The notes under the pieces were generated by a model that saw only the letters and a program-made list of their open reading frames with translations, ran no database searches and was not told where the DNA came from. The translations under genes were made by a program, and so were the position numbers. Below, in pieces: positions 42,454 to 55,270 of a DNA stretch of 64,000 nucleotides. The stretch is taken from assembly GCA_017893485.1 (NCBI GenBank), contig CM030364.1, positions 47,253,754 through 47,317,753 of the forward strand, given 5' to 3'. The stretch's first letter is position 1; each line of letters starts with the position of its first letter. Origin of the DNA: Hemerocallis citrina (lineage: Eukaryota; Streptophyta; Magnoliopsida; Asparagales; Asphodelaceae).

Positions 42454-42977
42454 ATTGTTGCATTATTTTGCTTTAAACTGAATTAGGAAGATCTAAAAGT
42501 GAAGATTTGACCTCCTTAGCGTTATTAGATTTTATCAATGTCCCTTCATTTTATAGTTTAAGTTGTTGCATCTAAGAGAGATATTTTATGGTCATGAATT
42601 CGGCTTTTTTATGGAGAATGTATGTTTATTATAATGGAAAATTAAATAGGACAGTTCCCTAGATGGTGAGTTCACTAGATGGTGGGGATAAACTATGCTC
42701 ACTTCATTATCAATATTTCAAAGAAAAGAAAGAAAACTTCTACTATTTATCAATGCAATTACAATTGTTATTTATAACGGAGTCTTATCCTCCTTTTGAT
42801 TTTTTACATCAGCTCAAAGGCGAAGGATTCATGATAAAAGTTAACGGGTTGTGATGCAGCAGTGGGTTCTTCATCTCCAAACTGCCATTTCACAATATTT
42901 TGGAGGGAAGTGTTTGATTCTCAAACATGCTTTTAAGAATTTTGTTCAATTTCTTGCATTTTCTTTTGGTTGTATAT
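42454..42977. other. Intergenic, nothing recognised
   Basis: Sequence between the LINE fragment and the target site of the large Tat element. No domain or repeat end was seen. It resumes at 59768 after the insertion. Confidence 0.5.
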
Positions 42978-42982
42978 GTAGG

Positions 42983-43546
42983 TGATATGGCGAAAATAGG
43001 GTTAAATCGGAAACATCCAAATAGGGAACGAATCCTAAAGCTTAGGGGTAATATGGTAATTTCACCTACTAGCGGGTCTGAGGTGGTTATTGGATCTTCT
43101 CTCCAAAAGCCCAATAACCCACGAACGGATCCACCTCGACTGGGTGCGGGTTTCAACCCGCAATAAGCCCAGTCCAGCATGGTAGAATTAGAATTTCTGA
43201 TTAATCCTAATCAACGGCCCTGATTCGCACCTATCCTTTTACTGGGAATTAGGGATTACATTCCTAATATGATCCCAAAGGCGGATATACATACCCCCCA
43301 TCCACCACCATTAAGAGGTAATCAATCCTTTGCCAATTTACGCTCTCTCATAATCTTCCTGATTACTGACTTGAGCGTCGGAGGGTGCGTCGCCGGGATT
43401 AACCCCGGTGTCTCGCACTTTTTGTAGGTGAACGGCGGGAGTCAGCGGTCAAACCCCGATGGAAGAAGTTAAGGTTGGATTATTCGGTTCCCCTAAGAAT
43501 CCACAAATACTATCTGTTTGCCCCCACACCAGATTCAGCGGTAACA
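42983..43546 (+). repeat. 5' LTR of the Tat element
   Basis: 564 bases with TG...CA ends. The leader just after it (TTGTCACTGTCTGTGGGAA) occupies the primer-site position and is diverged from the TTGGCGCCGTCTGTGGG form common in this lineage. Confidence 0.9.
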
Positions 43547-43616
43547 GATTGTCACTGTCTGTGGGAAACAACGAATAACAGCCCTTCCTCTTCCCATTGG
43601 TCAGATCTGACCCAAC

Positions 43617-45032
43617 CATGCTTCCAAAGAAACTTAGATCTAGGGGGTCCAACCGTGGACCTACTCCTCAACAGGAGAACCCCCTAGAAACGGTCCAGCA
43701 ACAGGGACTCCCTCCTCAACCTGACCAAGCCCTGCAGCAGGACCAACTTCCTCCTCAGAATCTTCAACCCCCTCGCGGTCAAACCGGTCCCCAGAATGCT
43801 GGTGCGGGGGGCTCCCATCCCAATCCTCAGAAACAACCTCTCCAACATGATCGCGTCTCCGTACACAATCCCTCTACCGATTCCATGGCATCCTACAACC
43901 CCTGAGCTTCCGATGACCTTCGCAATACCATCCTCAATCGGCAGAAGGAAGAGGATCTTCGCCACCGTTTGGATGAAAGGCGAGCCCGAGAGGGAGCCTC
44001 CCGCCAACAACGTCCAAATGAACGATCTCCTCATCCCCGAGACTACAGAAGGTCTCCTCCTGGCCGAGGGCGGAGAGAGTCCCTCGGCCACCATAGGAGA
44101 AGACCTCACTCTCCTGATGGTCGGCAACCTCCGAGGAATGATGACGCACCCATCACTCGTGCCGAGTTCCAGCAATTCCAAGTAACCATCTTACAAGCCC
44201 TCAATCTCCGACCTAACAACAACAATGCTCGGAGGGTCCCCACTCCTCCTTTGGTCCAAAGTCCTCACCGACGATCCCTAACTCCTCCCCCAGCTCCTAG
44301 CAACCCCCAACACATTCCTAGTCCTCGTCACTCCCGGAACTACCGTCGTCGCTCTCCCTTGTACGAAGACGAGTCCAGAGGCTCGTTTGATTACCGTCGA
44401 AGGGATAACACTATCTACCGTCGTCTCCACGAAATGGAGAGGCGCTTGGGTCAGCTAGACAAAGAAGAGGAGCATAGAGGAAGGACCCTCCGTCCAAGCC
44501 GACCTCCTTTCTCTCGAACCATCATGGAGGCGCCCGTTCCAATAGGCTTCAAGCCTCCCCAATTCAAGACTTATTTCGAGGAGTCTGACCCTGTCAATCA
44601 CATCGAAAGCTTTAAGACCCTCATGCTAATCCACCAAGCTTCCGATGCTCTGCTGTGCAAGACCTTCCCTGCTACTCTCAAGGGTCTGGTCCGGGAATGG
44701 TACTCTCGCCTCGCCCCATCCTCAATATTATCTTTCGAGCAATTCGAGACCTTCTTCGTCACCTACTTCGCGAGTAGCCGCCAAATTGAGAAGACCAGCA
44801 TTTGCTACTCTATCTCAACCAGAAGAAGGGTGAGAAGCTGAGAGACTATGTGAAAAGGTTCACCGCGGAAGCTAGGTCCATTGCTTCCCTCGACCAGTTG
44901 GTCGCTGCAGCAGCATTCCAATCAAATGTCCTTAACTCCAGCCTTCGGTCCTCCCTCGCCAAGAAGCCCTCGCAGAACTTCTCAGACCTCCTTCTCCGAA
45001 GCGAGAAGTATATCCACGCTGAGGAAGCTGAG
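43617..45032 (+). pseudogene. gag, N-terminal part, Tat element
   Basis: The frame starts MLPKKLRSRGSNRGP at 43617 and is proline/arginine-rich for about 300 residues. A TGA at 43903-43905 interrupts it in frame. The gag domain follows (PPQFKTYFEESDPVNHIESF, then LKGLVREWYSRL). A one-base shift near 44800 moves to the frame of 44802-45032 (QKKGEKLRDYVKRFTAEA). It is then split at 45032 by the solo LTR and resumes in the same codon context at 47977. In an intact element this makes the particle protein. Confidence 0.85.
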
Positions 45033-47971
45033 TGTAATGCCCTGATTTTTCATTTAATGAAAAATTATTTTATTTTGCACGTAGTATGCACGTGCAATAT
45101 TTTTGGTAAATATTTTCATCATGATGAGTATAGATATTTAAATATGTGCCTTTAATTATTTTTCTATAAAGCCTTCTTTCAATTTGACAAAAAGCCTTTT
45201 TTTTAAAGCCCAAAATTTAATTCATTTATTTTATTTTAAAATTATTATTTTGGCCCATAAACTAAAGCCCATGAGTCAATCTTATTTTTAAATACAACTT
45301 GTCATGTAGGATACAATTTAAAGATTATTTTTTTATAAAATATAATGTACAAATTTTTGGAGACCAAGTTGCATGCACGTGTATTGCACGTACACGTGCA
45401 AATGCACATGCTTTGGAGCATGGCCGGATTGCATCTTTTGGGAGGGAAATCAAAATTTTAATGGGAATCATGGTGTGATGGTTACTTGATTATGGGTGGT
45501 TAGTATAACTCCTCCTCAAATCTAAGCCACTTGTTCCTAACTCCTACTTCAATCTTGGCCATCCATTCTCCTTGATTTTTAGTATAAATACCCCCCCCCC
45601 CCCCCCCCCCCATGGCTAGTTATTCTTGTGCAAATTATTTTCTCCAACCTATAGTTCAAAATACTTTATCTAGTAGTTATTTTAGTGAGTTAAAAGATTG
45701 AGAGAATTGTGTGGGTTTGTGCATCAACCAAGAAGAAGGAGGCCAGCTTTCAACAAGGAGTGCTCGGTTTTTTTGGTGTGCTTGGAGGTTCGTGTGCGCG
45801 CATTTAGGAGGAGAAGCATTCGTTTGCAAGGACATTCATCTAGGAGGTTGCTAGTTGTACTTTCTTCAATAAGGTGGGTAAATTTTCCATATTTCTAATT
45901 AGGATGCATGCTAGATTGAATTGAATGAATGAAGCATGAAAAATATTAATAAGAGTACGCATTTAATTGATAAAAATGACCTATGGATTGATTGAAATGT
46001 GGATGTGAAATTGTATGTGGTTCTATTAGTAAAGGCTAAATTGTGAGTGAATTAATTATGGCCATGGATTATTGAAGATAGTTTCATTATCTACATCACA
46101 AATTATATACAAAAAGTTAGTAGATTGACAATGCTACTTTGTGTGTTTAAATGAATCTTTGTGTTGCATTGAAATAAATGAATTAAGATATAATTTTGTA
46201 TGTTTGGTAAAAGATTAAAAATAGAGAATTAATGTGAAGTTTGCTAATAAAGGGATTAGTAGTGTTAATTGTTAAGAAATGTCGAAATGAAGAAATGTGG
46301 TAGTTATAATGTAGAATTCAAATTAATTGTATGAAAAATATGTTTTAATTGTTGAAAAAATTATTTTTTTCATACTGGATATAATTTATGATGATATTAG
46401 TCAATCTGGACATTATACAGTAATTTTTATAAAAGCAAAATGAAATGAGGACTAGTTGAACATCGAAACGTTTTAACAACAGAGAAAATTGGTTTAAATG
46501 AATTTTGAGTTGCGTTATTGACAACTTGAGCTCGTAGCTCAAGTGGTCGGGATGGCTTTAATCGCTACAGTGGGTTTCGGTCTGAGGTTGCTGGTTTGAA
46601 TCCCCTGGGCAACATTCTTTTATTTCAATTTTTTTTTAATACAATATCAGCGGCCGAGAGCATATAACGCTCTCAGCCCGCTTTATAACGATTGGAGCAT
46701 CCGGCCTAGTGGCCTGTTAGTGTGAAATTTATGGTATGTGAATATCCATTTAGTGATGTGATTTCAATGTGAAAATGACATTTGATGAAGTATAAAATTC
46801 CATGTATGAATATAGACTATTGAACAAATTAGAGATCATGCTATTGAAAAAGAAATCTGTTATGATTATGAAAATGAATTTATGAGTTGGAAATGCTCAA
46901 ATTGGAATTGTGAATTGGAATTGAAACAAAAGAGTAGCTAAGTCTCCCCCGGCATTTGGAAAGAGATGAAATGAAATTTGAAATGAAAGACCAAGGTTGG
47001 TTATGTTTGAATAAATGAATAAGTCCGGTTTAGTGGAGAGGCTAACTCTAGAGCTTTGATTTTGTTCATGATTCTAATAAAAACTAAGGATTAGTGCATA
47101 GTGAAGACGTGATGAAAGTGAGAGAAAAACACGAGAATGAGAACTAGAGTTTACGGGGTGGGTGTGTGAGAAACAGAATGCATGCTTGATGAGTCAAGAC
47201 ATGGCGTGAGCACAACTCAGTAATGATCGGACTTTAGCCACGCTTGTGGGATGTTTAGTGACTGCAAGAGGATCGTGTGCCATGAAGGAGGCTGAATTGC
47301 CACAGAATGCATGCTTGATGAGTCAAGACATGGCGTGGGATTCCCCTCCAGGTTTTCTGTACACGAGCTTGTACTCATAGATCATCTAGGATACTCACCG
47401 TAGTTACAGTAGTAGATTAAGTCATGGCGAGGGATTGAACCCTACAAAGATGAAGAACGATTAAGAGGCTTACCCTCGGACCTATGTAGTATGGGATGCA
47501 TAGAATCTGAACAAGTGCGCATTAGTGTCATCTAATATAAAATAACTGTATTAAGGACTAAGTGCACAATCACAACACGGCATCAATAGGGTAGTCCCTT
47601 TAGTTTGACATGTGATAAGTTTGTGTTTGCTAAATATGGAAAATAAGTTATACTATTTCCGGCATAGAGAGGATGGCCGTGTATAATGTTCGTCGGTTGA
47701 ATAAACTGACGTACCCACAGTCTTATATGCAGGTAAATGACATGATAAAGATTAAAGAGGAACAGATGATTAAAGATTATACAATGTTGTTGTACATTTA
47801 TTTAATTGTTGTAAATTTTACTTTCGCTGTGCAATGTAAAGTGTAATATTTTATGTAAACTCTGATGTAAAGTGAAAAGTTCAAATTTCCTTGTAAAATT
47901 GTACTAAATGAAATGGAAAGATCTTGTAGAACATCTCGAATTCAGTTGTATTTGGGATTCGGGGCGTTACA
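45033..47971 (+). mobile_element. Del/Tekay-type solo LTR inside gag, 2939 bp
   Basis: It starts TGTAATGCCCTG and ends TCGGGGCGTTACA. The target duplication ctgag is perfect (45028-45032 and 47972-47976), and removing the insertion rejoins the gag frame. No coding region is present. It has a poly-C tract at about 45591-45612, a TATAAATAC motif near 45580, and a tRNA-like segment at about 46540-46612. Structure and end sequence relate it to the LTR at 10616-19807. Confidence 0.9.
46540..46612 (+). repeat. tRNA-like (SINE-head-like) segment in the solo LTR
   Basis: TAGCTCAAGTGG fits the RNA polymerase III box A pattern, and GGTTTGAATCC about 50 bases later fits box B with one mismatch. The stretch does not fold as a full tRNA by eye, so it is more likely a SINE head or an old tRNA-derived insertion than a tRNA gene. 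Confidence 0.4.
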
Positions 47972-47976
47972 CTGAG

Positions 47977-49713
47977 CATCGCCCCACCTCTGAGGTTCCT
48001 TCCTCCGGAACCAAAAGAAAGGCAGGTGAAGAAGAGGGAGCCAAAAAGCTCCAGAAGGACAATGGCGGCCAGCGCCGCCCACCTCCCAGATTCAAGAAGT
48101 TCACCCCTCTTAATGCCAGCATTTCTGCTATTCTCATGGAGGTTGAGAAGGAAGGGGTCCTGCCTCCTGCCTCGAAGATGAATACCCCCGGCAAGAAGAG
48201 GGACAAAGAGAAGTGGTACCGATATCACCGGGACCACGGCCACGACACCAATGATTGTCGGGCCCTAAAGAATGAAATTGAAGCCCTCATTCAGAGGGGA
48301 CAGTTGCCTAAATTTTTGAGAAAGGACCGAGTTGATCCTCCACCTCCTCCACCCAGGGGGGCTAACAAGCATCCTGAAAGGCGTGAGGAAACTCCCGAGT
48401 TCGAAGAGGAACGCATCCTGCATCTCATCCATGGAGGCCCCATGGGAGGCACCTCCAACTCCTCACGAAAGGCTTTCATAAGGGAAGGCAGCTCAGTACA
48501 TGGCATGCCCCTCCCCAAAGGTCTCAGAGTACCGGTCACTTTTTCAGATGAAGACCTTGAGGGTGTCCGAACCCTCCATTGTGATGTGCTAGTCATCAAC
48601 CTCCATATGGCAAACTTTAAAGTGGAAAGGATATTGGTGGACAATGGTAGCTCCGTTAACATCCTCTTCCTCGCCGCTTTCAAAGGACTCAAGCTATCCC
48701 GGGACAAGCTTAAGCCTATCGGCTACACACTCTACGGGTTTACGGGAGTGCCAGTGACTATTGAAGGGGTGGTCACCCTCGACATAACCGCTGGAAAAAC
48801 TCCTACTACTCGAACGGAGCCGATGGACTTCATGGTCGTTGATGTCCCCGCTGCTTATAATGTGATCCTAGGCCGACCCAGCCTAGCTGCTCTTGAAGCC
48901 GTCCCTTCTGCTTATCACCTCAAGATGAAGTTCCCCACCAGGGCAGGAGTAGGGGAAGTAAGAGGCAGTCAGGAAATGGCCTGCAAATGCTACATGACCT
49001 CTACTGGGGATCCAGTCCTATCCCTCGAAACTTTTGAAATCCCCCAAGAGAGTGTCCGACCAACATCCGAGCCGGTAAATGAATTAGAGGAAGTGCTCTT
49101 CTCTGAGCAAGATCCGAACCGCAAGTTCTTTATCAGCAAGACCCTCCCATCTGCCCTATGCTCAGACATAGTCCAATGCATTAGAAAGAACCGCGACCTC
49201 TTCGCATGGTCGGCCACCGACATGCCAGAAATCTCCGAAGAGCTCTTCGTCCACCGCTTGAGCGTTGCACCAGGGTCCAAACCGGTCCAACAAAAGAGGC
49301 GCAAATTTGCTCCTGAGTGCCAACAAGCTATCAAAGAAGAGGTGGATAAGCTCCTTAAGGCTCGGTTCATACAAGAGGTAAATTACCCTGAATGGCTCTC
49401 CAATGTGGTCATGGTAAAGAAGTCCAACGGGAGCTGGAGAATCTGCATCGACTTCACCGACCTAAACAAAGCATGCCCTAAAGATCCATTCCCTCTCCCT
49501 AGCATCGACACCTTGATAGCCGCAACCTCGAGCCATGAACTCCTCAGCTTCATGGATGCCTTTTCCAGGTATAATCAGATCCGCATGTTTCTCCCGGATA
49601 TCCCGAAAACATCCTTTGTTACCGATCAAGGGCTCTACTGCTACAGGGTAATGCCCTTCGCGCTAAAGAATGCCGGTGTGACCAATCAATGCCTCGTCAA
49701 CAAGGTCTTTTAA
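47977..49713 (+). pseudogene. gag C-terminus, protease and reverse transcriptase N-part, Tat element
   Basis: An open frame resumes after the solo LTR. Near 48210-48270 is the Tat gag knuckle motif (YHRDHGHDTNDC), with tyrosine where the first cysteine is expected. The aspartic protease site is DNGSS, with its aspartate codon at 48640-48642, typical for Tat. Reverse transcriptase begins about 49350 (WLSNVVMVKKSNGSWRICID, then LSFMDAFSRYNQI). A TAA at 49711-49713 and a one-base shift just after it separate this part from the YVDD motif. Confidence 0.9.
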
Positions 49714-50831
49714 CAACAGATCGGCCAAATATGGAAGTATATGTTGATGACATGCTAGTCAAGAGCATCCACGGTGCCGATCATGCGGCCGATCTGCAAG
49801 AGGCATTCGAGGTATTAAGGAAGCATGATATGAGGCTCAATCCGAACAAGTGTGCGTTCGGAGTCTCGTCGGGAAAATTCCTAGGCTTCATGGTCAGCCA
49901 AAGAGGAATCGAAGCCAACCCCGAGAAGATCAAAGCCATACTGGACATGGCTCCTCCCAAAAATGTGAAAGAGATTCAGAAGCTAACCGGGCGCCTCGCA
50001 GCTATAGGGCACTTCCTTTCCAAGTCAGGGGAGAAGTGTCTTCCCTTCTTCAAGGCTCTTAGGGGGGCTAAGGGCTTCGAATGGGGTGAACAACAGCAGG
50101 AGTCGTTCGATCAGCAAAAAGCCTATCTAGTCAACCTCCCTCTCCTCAGCAAGCCTATCCCTGGGGAAACACTCTACCTCTACTTAGCTGCCTCCGAACA
50201 AACCCTCAGTGTTGTCTTGGTGAGGGAAGAAGACAAGGCTTAAAAGCCCATCTATTACGTGAGCAAGGTACTTCGGGATGCCGAGCTCTGCTACCCAAGA
50301 TTGGAGAAGATGGCGTACGTCTTTGTTATGGCAGCTAGGAAGCTTCGCCCGTATTTCCAGTCCCACTCGGTGGTCGTTCCTACCGACCAATCGCTGAAGC
50401 AAGTCCTTCACAAGCTGGAGACCTCTGGCCGCCTCATGAAGTGGTTGATCGAGTTGAGCCAGCATGATATATCATACCAGCCTCGGACCGTGATCAAGGC
50501 TCAGGCCTTAGCTGAATTCATCATGGAAAACACCATTCTCGAGGTTAGTCAGGTGGCAAACGGACCTCCTATTTGGACGGTATATGTAGATGGATCCTAT
50601 TGCACCGAAGGGAGCGGAGCTGGGGTCATTCTGGCAGGCCCAGATGACTTCGTTCTCCAATACTCCTTCCGCATCAACTTCAAGGCCTCCAACAATGAAG
50701 CGGAGTATGAAGCCCTTATAGCCGGTCTCGGAATGGCTCGCAAGGCAGGGGCACAACGTCTCCAAATATTTAGTGACTCTCAACTGGTCGTGAATCAAGT
50801 CTTAGGCGAGTATGAAGTGCGAGATGACTGA
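49714..50831 (+). pseudogene. Reverse transcriptase C-part and two RNase H domains, Tat element
   Basis: The YVDD polymerase motif is at about 49739-49750, followed by the connection region (FLGFMVSQRGIEANPEKI). The older Ty3-type RNase H (about 50140-50400) is interrupted by TAA at 50241. From about 50570 a second, archaeal-type RNase H follows (VYVDGSY, NNEAEYEALIAGL, FSDSQLVVNQV), a Tat-lineage trait thought to replace the first. A TGA at 50829-50831 lies in its last part. The frame is the same as that of integrase downstream. Confidence 0.9.
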
Positions 50832-52316
50832 ATGGCTAAGTATCTAGCTAAAGTCCAAAATCTCATGGCTCAGTTCGAAGATGCGCTTATTCGGCGGATC
50901 CCCTGGGAAGAAAATTCCCAAGCAGATGCCCTCTCTAAGCTGGCCTCCTCCTCCCTTCAAGGTCTCGAGCAGACTATCCTGATTGAAGTGCTCCTGCGAC
51001 CGAGCATAGAAGAAGAAACTCCCGACTTGATGGAGTTACTGCCCGTCCAACTTCAAGACAATTGGATGAAATCCCTGATAGAATTTCTAAGGGATGGACT
51101 CCTCCCCGAAGACCCTAAGGAAGCTCATCGAGTTAGAACCAGAGTGGAGCGGTACACCCTTGTTGAGGGGGTCTTGTGCAAATGCTCCTTCACCCAAGTG
51201 GACGGCAGACCTTATTTGAGGTGTCTTTCTCCGGAACACGCCGCATATGCCTTGTAGGAGCTTCACGAAGGCATAGGCGGAGCACATTCAGGGTCAAGAT
51301 CCCTCGCCCGGAAAGTGTTGAATTATGGATACTTTTGGCCTACCCTCTTACAAGACGCCGAACGACACGTTCGGCAATCCAGCTCTTGCCAGAAGTATTC
51401 CAGCATTGGCCGCCTACCCCAAGCTCGGCTCACCTCCCTATCAAGTCTGATCCCTTTCGCAATGTGGGGGATGGATTTACTAGGGCCATTTCCACCAGCT
51501 TCCTTCCAACTCAAATTCTTAGTTGTGGCAATCGACTACTTCTCGAAGTGGATAGAAGCCAAGCCCTTGGCCACAATCACCGAGAACAAAGTACTTCAGT
51601 TCTTCTGGAAAAGCGTCATATGCAGGTTCGGTGTCCCACAAATGCTCATAACTGACAATGGAACACAATTTACAGGGGCCGCATTCCGAGCTCTGTGTGA
51701 AGACCTCGCCATCCAACAATGCTTCTCCTCCGTCTCCCACCCGCAGTCGAATGGTCAAGTAGAAAATGCCAACCAACAGATCCTCTTCGGTATTAAGAAG
51801 AGGCTGGATAAGTCTGCCAAAGGCTTATGAGTTGATCAGCTCCCTAATGTACTGTGGAATTACTACACTACGAAACGGACCCCCACAGGAGAGTCGCCAT
51901 TCAATCTCACCTATGGGTCCGAAGCTGTGATCCCCTTGGAAGTCGATGTACCCTCACCTCGCCTTATGGCCTACGAAGAAGAATAGAATGCTAGAGAGCT
52001 TCGGGCAAATTTGGATTTGATTGATGAGCTCCGTGAAAGAGCTTCGATTCGCCAACAAAGCTATCAACGGAAGATCGAGCTGGCCTACAACAAGAGAGTC
52101 CGTCCCACCGACCTCAAAGAAGGGGACTTGGTCCTCAGAAAGTTAGCAATCTCATTTCCCAGTCAGAAGAGTAAGCTAGCTCCAAATTGGGAAGGACCCT
52201 ACAAGATTACCAGAGTGGTTCAGCCCGGGACATACCGTCTAGAAGACCTTGAAGGCAGAGAGGTTCCCAAGACTTGGAATGCCGACCATCTCTTAAAGTA
52301 CCAAGAAAGCGCTTGA
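50832..52316 (+). pseudogene. Integrase of the Tat element
   Basis: The single frame 50832-52316 is broken only by stops: TAG 51255, TGA 51828, TAG 51984. The HHCC finger near 51260-51390 keeps its histidines (HEG, AHSG), but the first cysteine is serine. The DDE residues are present: aspartates at 51474 (GMDLLG) and 51654 (ITDNG), glutamate at 51762 (QVENAN). The C-terminal GPYKITRVV segment ends at TGA 52314-52316. An AATAAA at 52443-52448 may end the sense transcript here, before the tandem array. Confidence 0.9.
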
Positions 52317-52504
52317 ACGCCTCTCTAAGTACCTTCGGATGTTGAACCGTTCCTTTCCTTTCACTTGTATTTTACTTTTGCTTTTTATTTTTCCAAATGT
52401 AATAACGGCTCGCAACTTAGAAGCAGCTGATTAGTAGTTTTCAATAAAGAGCTGCTTATTTTCGTATTTTACTTGTGAATTGGTTGTATCTCTCTGTTTT
52501 TAAC

Positions 52505-53670
52505 TTCTTTGCACCCAAACAACGAGTTCGAAGTCCAACACTTGGCTCGACTCTGCTTCGCAAGTTTTCTCTTAAGCGAGCTAGAAGTGGTTCGTCATTC
52601 GAAATTGCTCCCACAACCGTTGAAACTTACTCGAACGACGAGTTCGGAGTCCAACACTTGGCTCGACTCCGCTTCGCAAGTTTGCTCTTAAGCAAGCTAG
52701 AAGTGGTTCGCCATTCGGAATTGCTCCCACAACCGTTGAAACTTACTCCAACGATGAGTTTGGAGTCCAACACATGGCTCGACTCCGCTTCGCAAGCTCG
52801 CTCTTAAGCGAGCTAGAAGTGGTTCGCCATTCGAAATTGCTCCCACAACCGTTGAAATTTACTCAAATGACGAGTTCGGAGTCCAACACTTGGCTTGACT
52901 CCGCTTCGCAAGTTCGCTCTTAAGCGAGCTAGAAGCGGTTCGCCATTCGGAATTGCTCCCACAACCGTTGAAATTTAATCAAACGACGAGTTCGGAGTCC
53001 AACACTTGGCTCGACTCCGCTTCGCAAGTTCGCTCTTAAGCGAGCTAGAAGTGGTTTGCCATTCGGAATTGCTCCCACGACTGTTGAAATTTACTCAAAC
53101 GACGAGTTCGAAGTCTAACACTTGGCTCGACTCCGCTTTGCAAGTTCGCTCTTAAGTGAGCCAGAAGTGGTTTGCTATTCGGAATTGCTCCCACAACCGT
53201 TGAAACTTACGCCAGCAACCAGTTCGGAGTCCAACACTTGGCTCGACTCCGCTTTGCAAGCTCGATCTTAAGCGAGCAAGAAGTGGTTCGCCATTCGGAA
53301 TTGCTCCCGCAACCGTTGAAATTTACTCAAACGACGAGTTCGGAGTCCAACACTTGGCTCGACTCCGCTTCGCAAGTTCACTCTTAAGCGAGCTAGAAGT
53401 GGTTCGCCATTCGGAATTGCTCCCACAACCATTGAAATTTACTCAAACGACGAGTTCGGAGTCCAACACTTGGCTCGACTCCGCTTCATAAGTTCGCTCT
53501 TAAGCGAGCTAGAAGCGGTTCGCCATTCGGAATTGCTCTCACAACCGTTGAAATTTACTCAAACGACGAGTTCAGAGTCCAACACTTGGCTTGACTCCGC
53601 TCCGCAAGTTCGCTCTTAAGCGAGCTAGAAGTGGTTCGCCATTCAGAATTGCTCCCACAACCATCAGAAC
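52505..53670. repeat. 116-bp tandem array in the Tat element
   Basis: CCAACACTTGGCTCGACTCC-type words occur at 52535, 52651, 52767, 52883, 52999, 53115, 53231, 53347, 53463 and 53579, each exactly 116 bases apart. About ten units are present with substitutions but no length change. Such arrays in Tat/Ogre 3' regions are known seeds of satellite DNA. Reading frames through it are not genes. Confidence 0.95.
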
Positions 53671-54345
53671 TCGCCCTGCCACCGCGCGTGAAATTCCTAC
53701 AACCATACTCAACATGGGAAAAGCTGATGCTAGAGAAAGCTTCAAACATGAACTCGTTAAAGGCTTCGGTGAATTCCCGGCTCGAACAATTCTTAGCTTT
53801 ATCATGAAGCGGAGTCGAAAATCTGCGACACACCTAGTCTTTGATCAAATACTGGACTATGAAATCACCCCTAGAATCTCGTGTATTGTCAACCAATGAC
53901 CAGTTTGGAGACTCCCGCAAATTGGCTTCATTAGTCATAATAAACATTTTTGAGAGCAATAGGCAGATGCAAAGACTGCTCCTTCACTGCAAGAAATGCA
54001 CTTCTCTTGCAAAATCAGAAGGAAAGAAGCTCGGAGACCCAAACAAGCAAAAATCTTGCTCCGGGACCTCGGCACGCTTTGCCGAAGTGCTCGTGATGCC
54101 CAAACAAGCAAAAACCTAGCTTCGGACCTCGGCACGCAAAAGATAGTCACGAATAGCACAACAACACAAAGCTATCAAAAAACGCACAAGTCCAAGGAAG
54201 AAAAAAGCCTCATTTCCATTAAGATGGGGAAATGATACAAAATAGCTCCTCTTTACAACGAAGCTACAAGATTTCAAAAAGCAAAAACTACAATGTTGAC
54301 TCGTTACACTTAGACGAAATACAAAACTCGGAAAACAAAAAATCT
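53671..54345. other. Non-coding part of the Tat 3' region
   Basis: Sequence between the 116-bp array and the antisense coiled-coil unit. It has short CTCGGCAC-containing duplications near 54060-54135, like those of the 58-bp array, and no domain. Confidence 0.5.
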
Positions 54346-55270
54346 TCAATGCTTCCTTGGCGCAGAGATATTTCGCTTCAAAGACACTCGAGGGTAGCGA
54401 CGCTTGACCCCGGTGCTCGTCCTTAAGCCGGCGAATTGAGACGTGTCTTTGGCACTGCTCCTAACAGTTGCGCTGATGGATGCTATGCTCGATGATATCG
54501 CCACACCACTTTGGACGTCACCCGAACTAGGCCGGCCTATGGGCGAACGGGTCGCGAGCTCATAAAATGAAATGCCTCGTTTGCTCTCCTCGCGAGTGCA
54601 TGAAGTGCTCCTGACATTAATCGGCCCCGAGTGCAGCTTCAGGCGAGCCACTTCCGCCTCCAGCTCAGTGATCCTTTGCTTCAGAGGGTCATCTTCCACG
54701 TCCACCTCAAAAGTGAGGAGGCGCTGCGGTGCTCGGGATGCTAGAACGACCGGCGACAATTCGGCAGAGCTGAGTGACTTCGATGCCCCTGTCCACTGTG
54801 GCTCTCTTCAATGCATCGACTTCTGCCATCAATTCATCGCGTTCGGCCATCAGCTTTCCTACTGCCATAGTCAACTCCTCCTCTTCTGCCAGAAGCTCTG
54901 CCTCCACAATCTGCAAATGGTGAACCTCGGTGAGCATATCTTCCCTCTCCGCCATCATCTTCGACAAAGAGAGTTGGAGACACTTAAGCCTCAGCCCATT
55001 GGTGAAGGCTGTCGACGAGCCATCATCCTCGCCTATGGGGGGTATATCGGTGAGCCTACTCTCTAGCCATCGGATCTCGATGTCCCTCTAGCCCAAGACC
55101 TACTGCAGATGGTTCCGCTCACTTTCGGCTCTGCACAACTCCAGCTCGACTTCGTAAAGACGCTCCTGGCACCGGGTCAAACACAGCCTCGTCGCCTCTA
55201 AACCGACTTCAGAACGAAACTCCTCCCCGGAGCAAGTTGGATCGGCAGATTGAGTCACCTCGGCAAGCTG
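54346..55270 (-). pseudogene. Antisense coiled-coil ORF 2 of the Tat element
   Basis: On the minus strand, after an AACTTTTCAG acceptor-like site at 55271, a frame runs through LAEVTQSADP and ERLYEVELELCRAESE, two TAG stops near 55100, then an open coiled-coil stretch (54967-54707: SKMMAEREDMLTEVHHLQ, then KLMAERDELMAEVDALKRA). A frame change near 54720 leads to 54759-54346 (DPLKQRITELEAEVARLKL). Heptad-like leucines and glutamates dominate. The product is not recognised; it could be a second exon set of the antisense gene or a separate unit. Confidence 0.5.

Noticed and set aside
43684..44181. Minus-strand gene opposite Tat gag
   Set aside because: A shadow of the GC-rich gag frame on the other strand, without domain or promoter.
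46540..46612. Functional tRNA gene
   Set aside because: It has box A and B motifs, but a full cloverleaf with acceptor stem could not be drawn by eye.
47881..48243. Minus-strand membrane-like protein opposite gag/protease
   Set aside because: It spans the boundary between the solo LTR and the Tat element and mirrors the real plus-strand frame.
52475..53387. Repeat protein genes within the 116-bp array
   Set aside because: 116 is not a multiple of three, frames change between units, and the array lies in the non-coding Tat 3' region.
52505..53670. CRISPR-like array
   Set aside because: Units are contiguous with no unique spacers, and the DNA is a plant nuclear genome.
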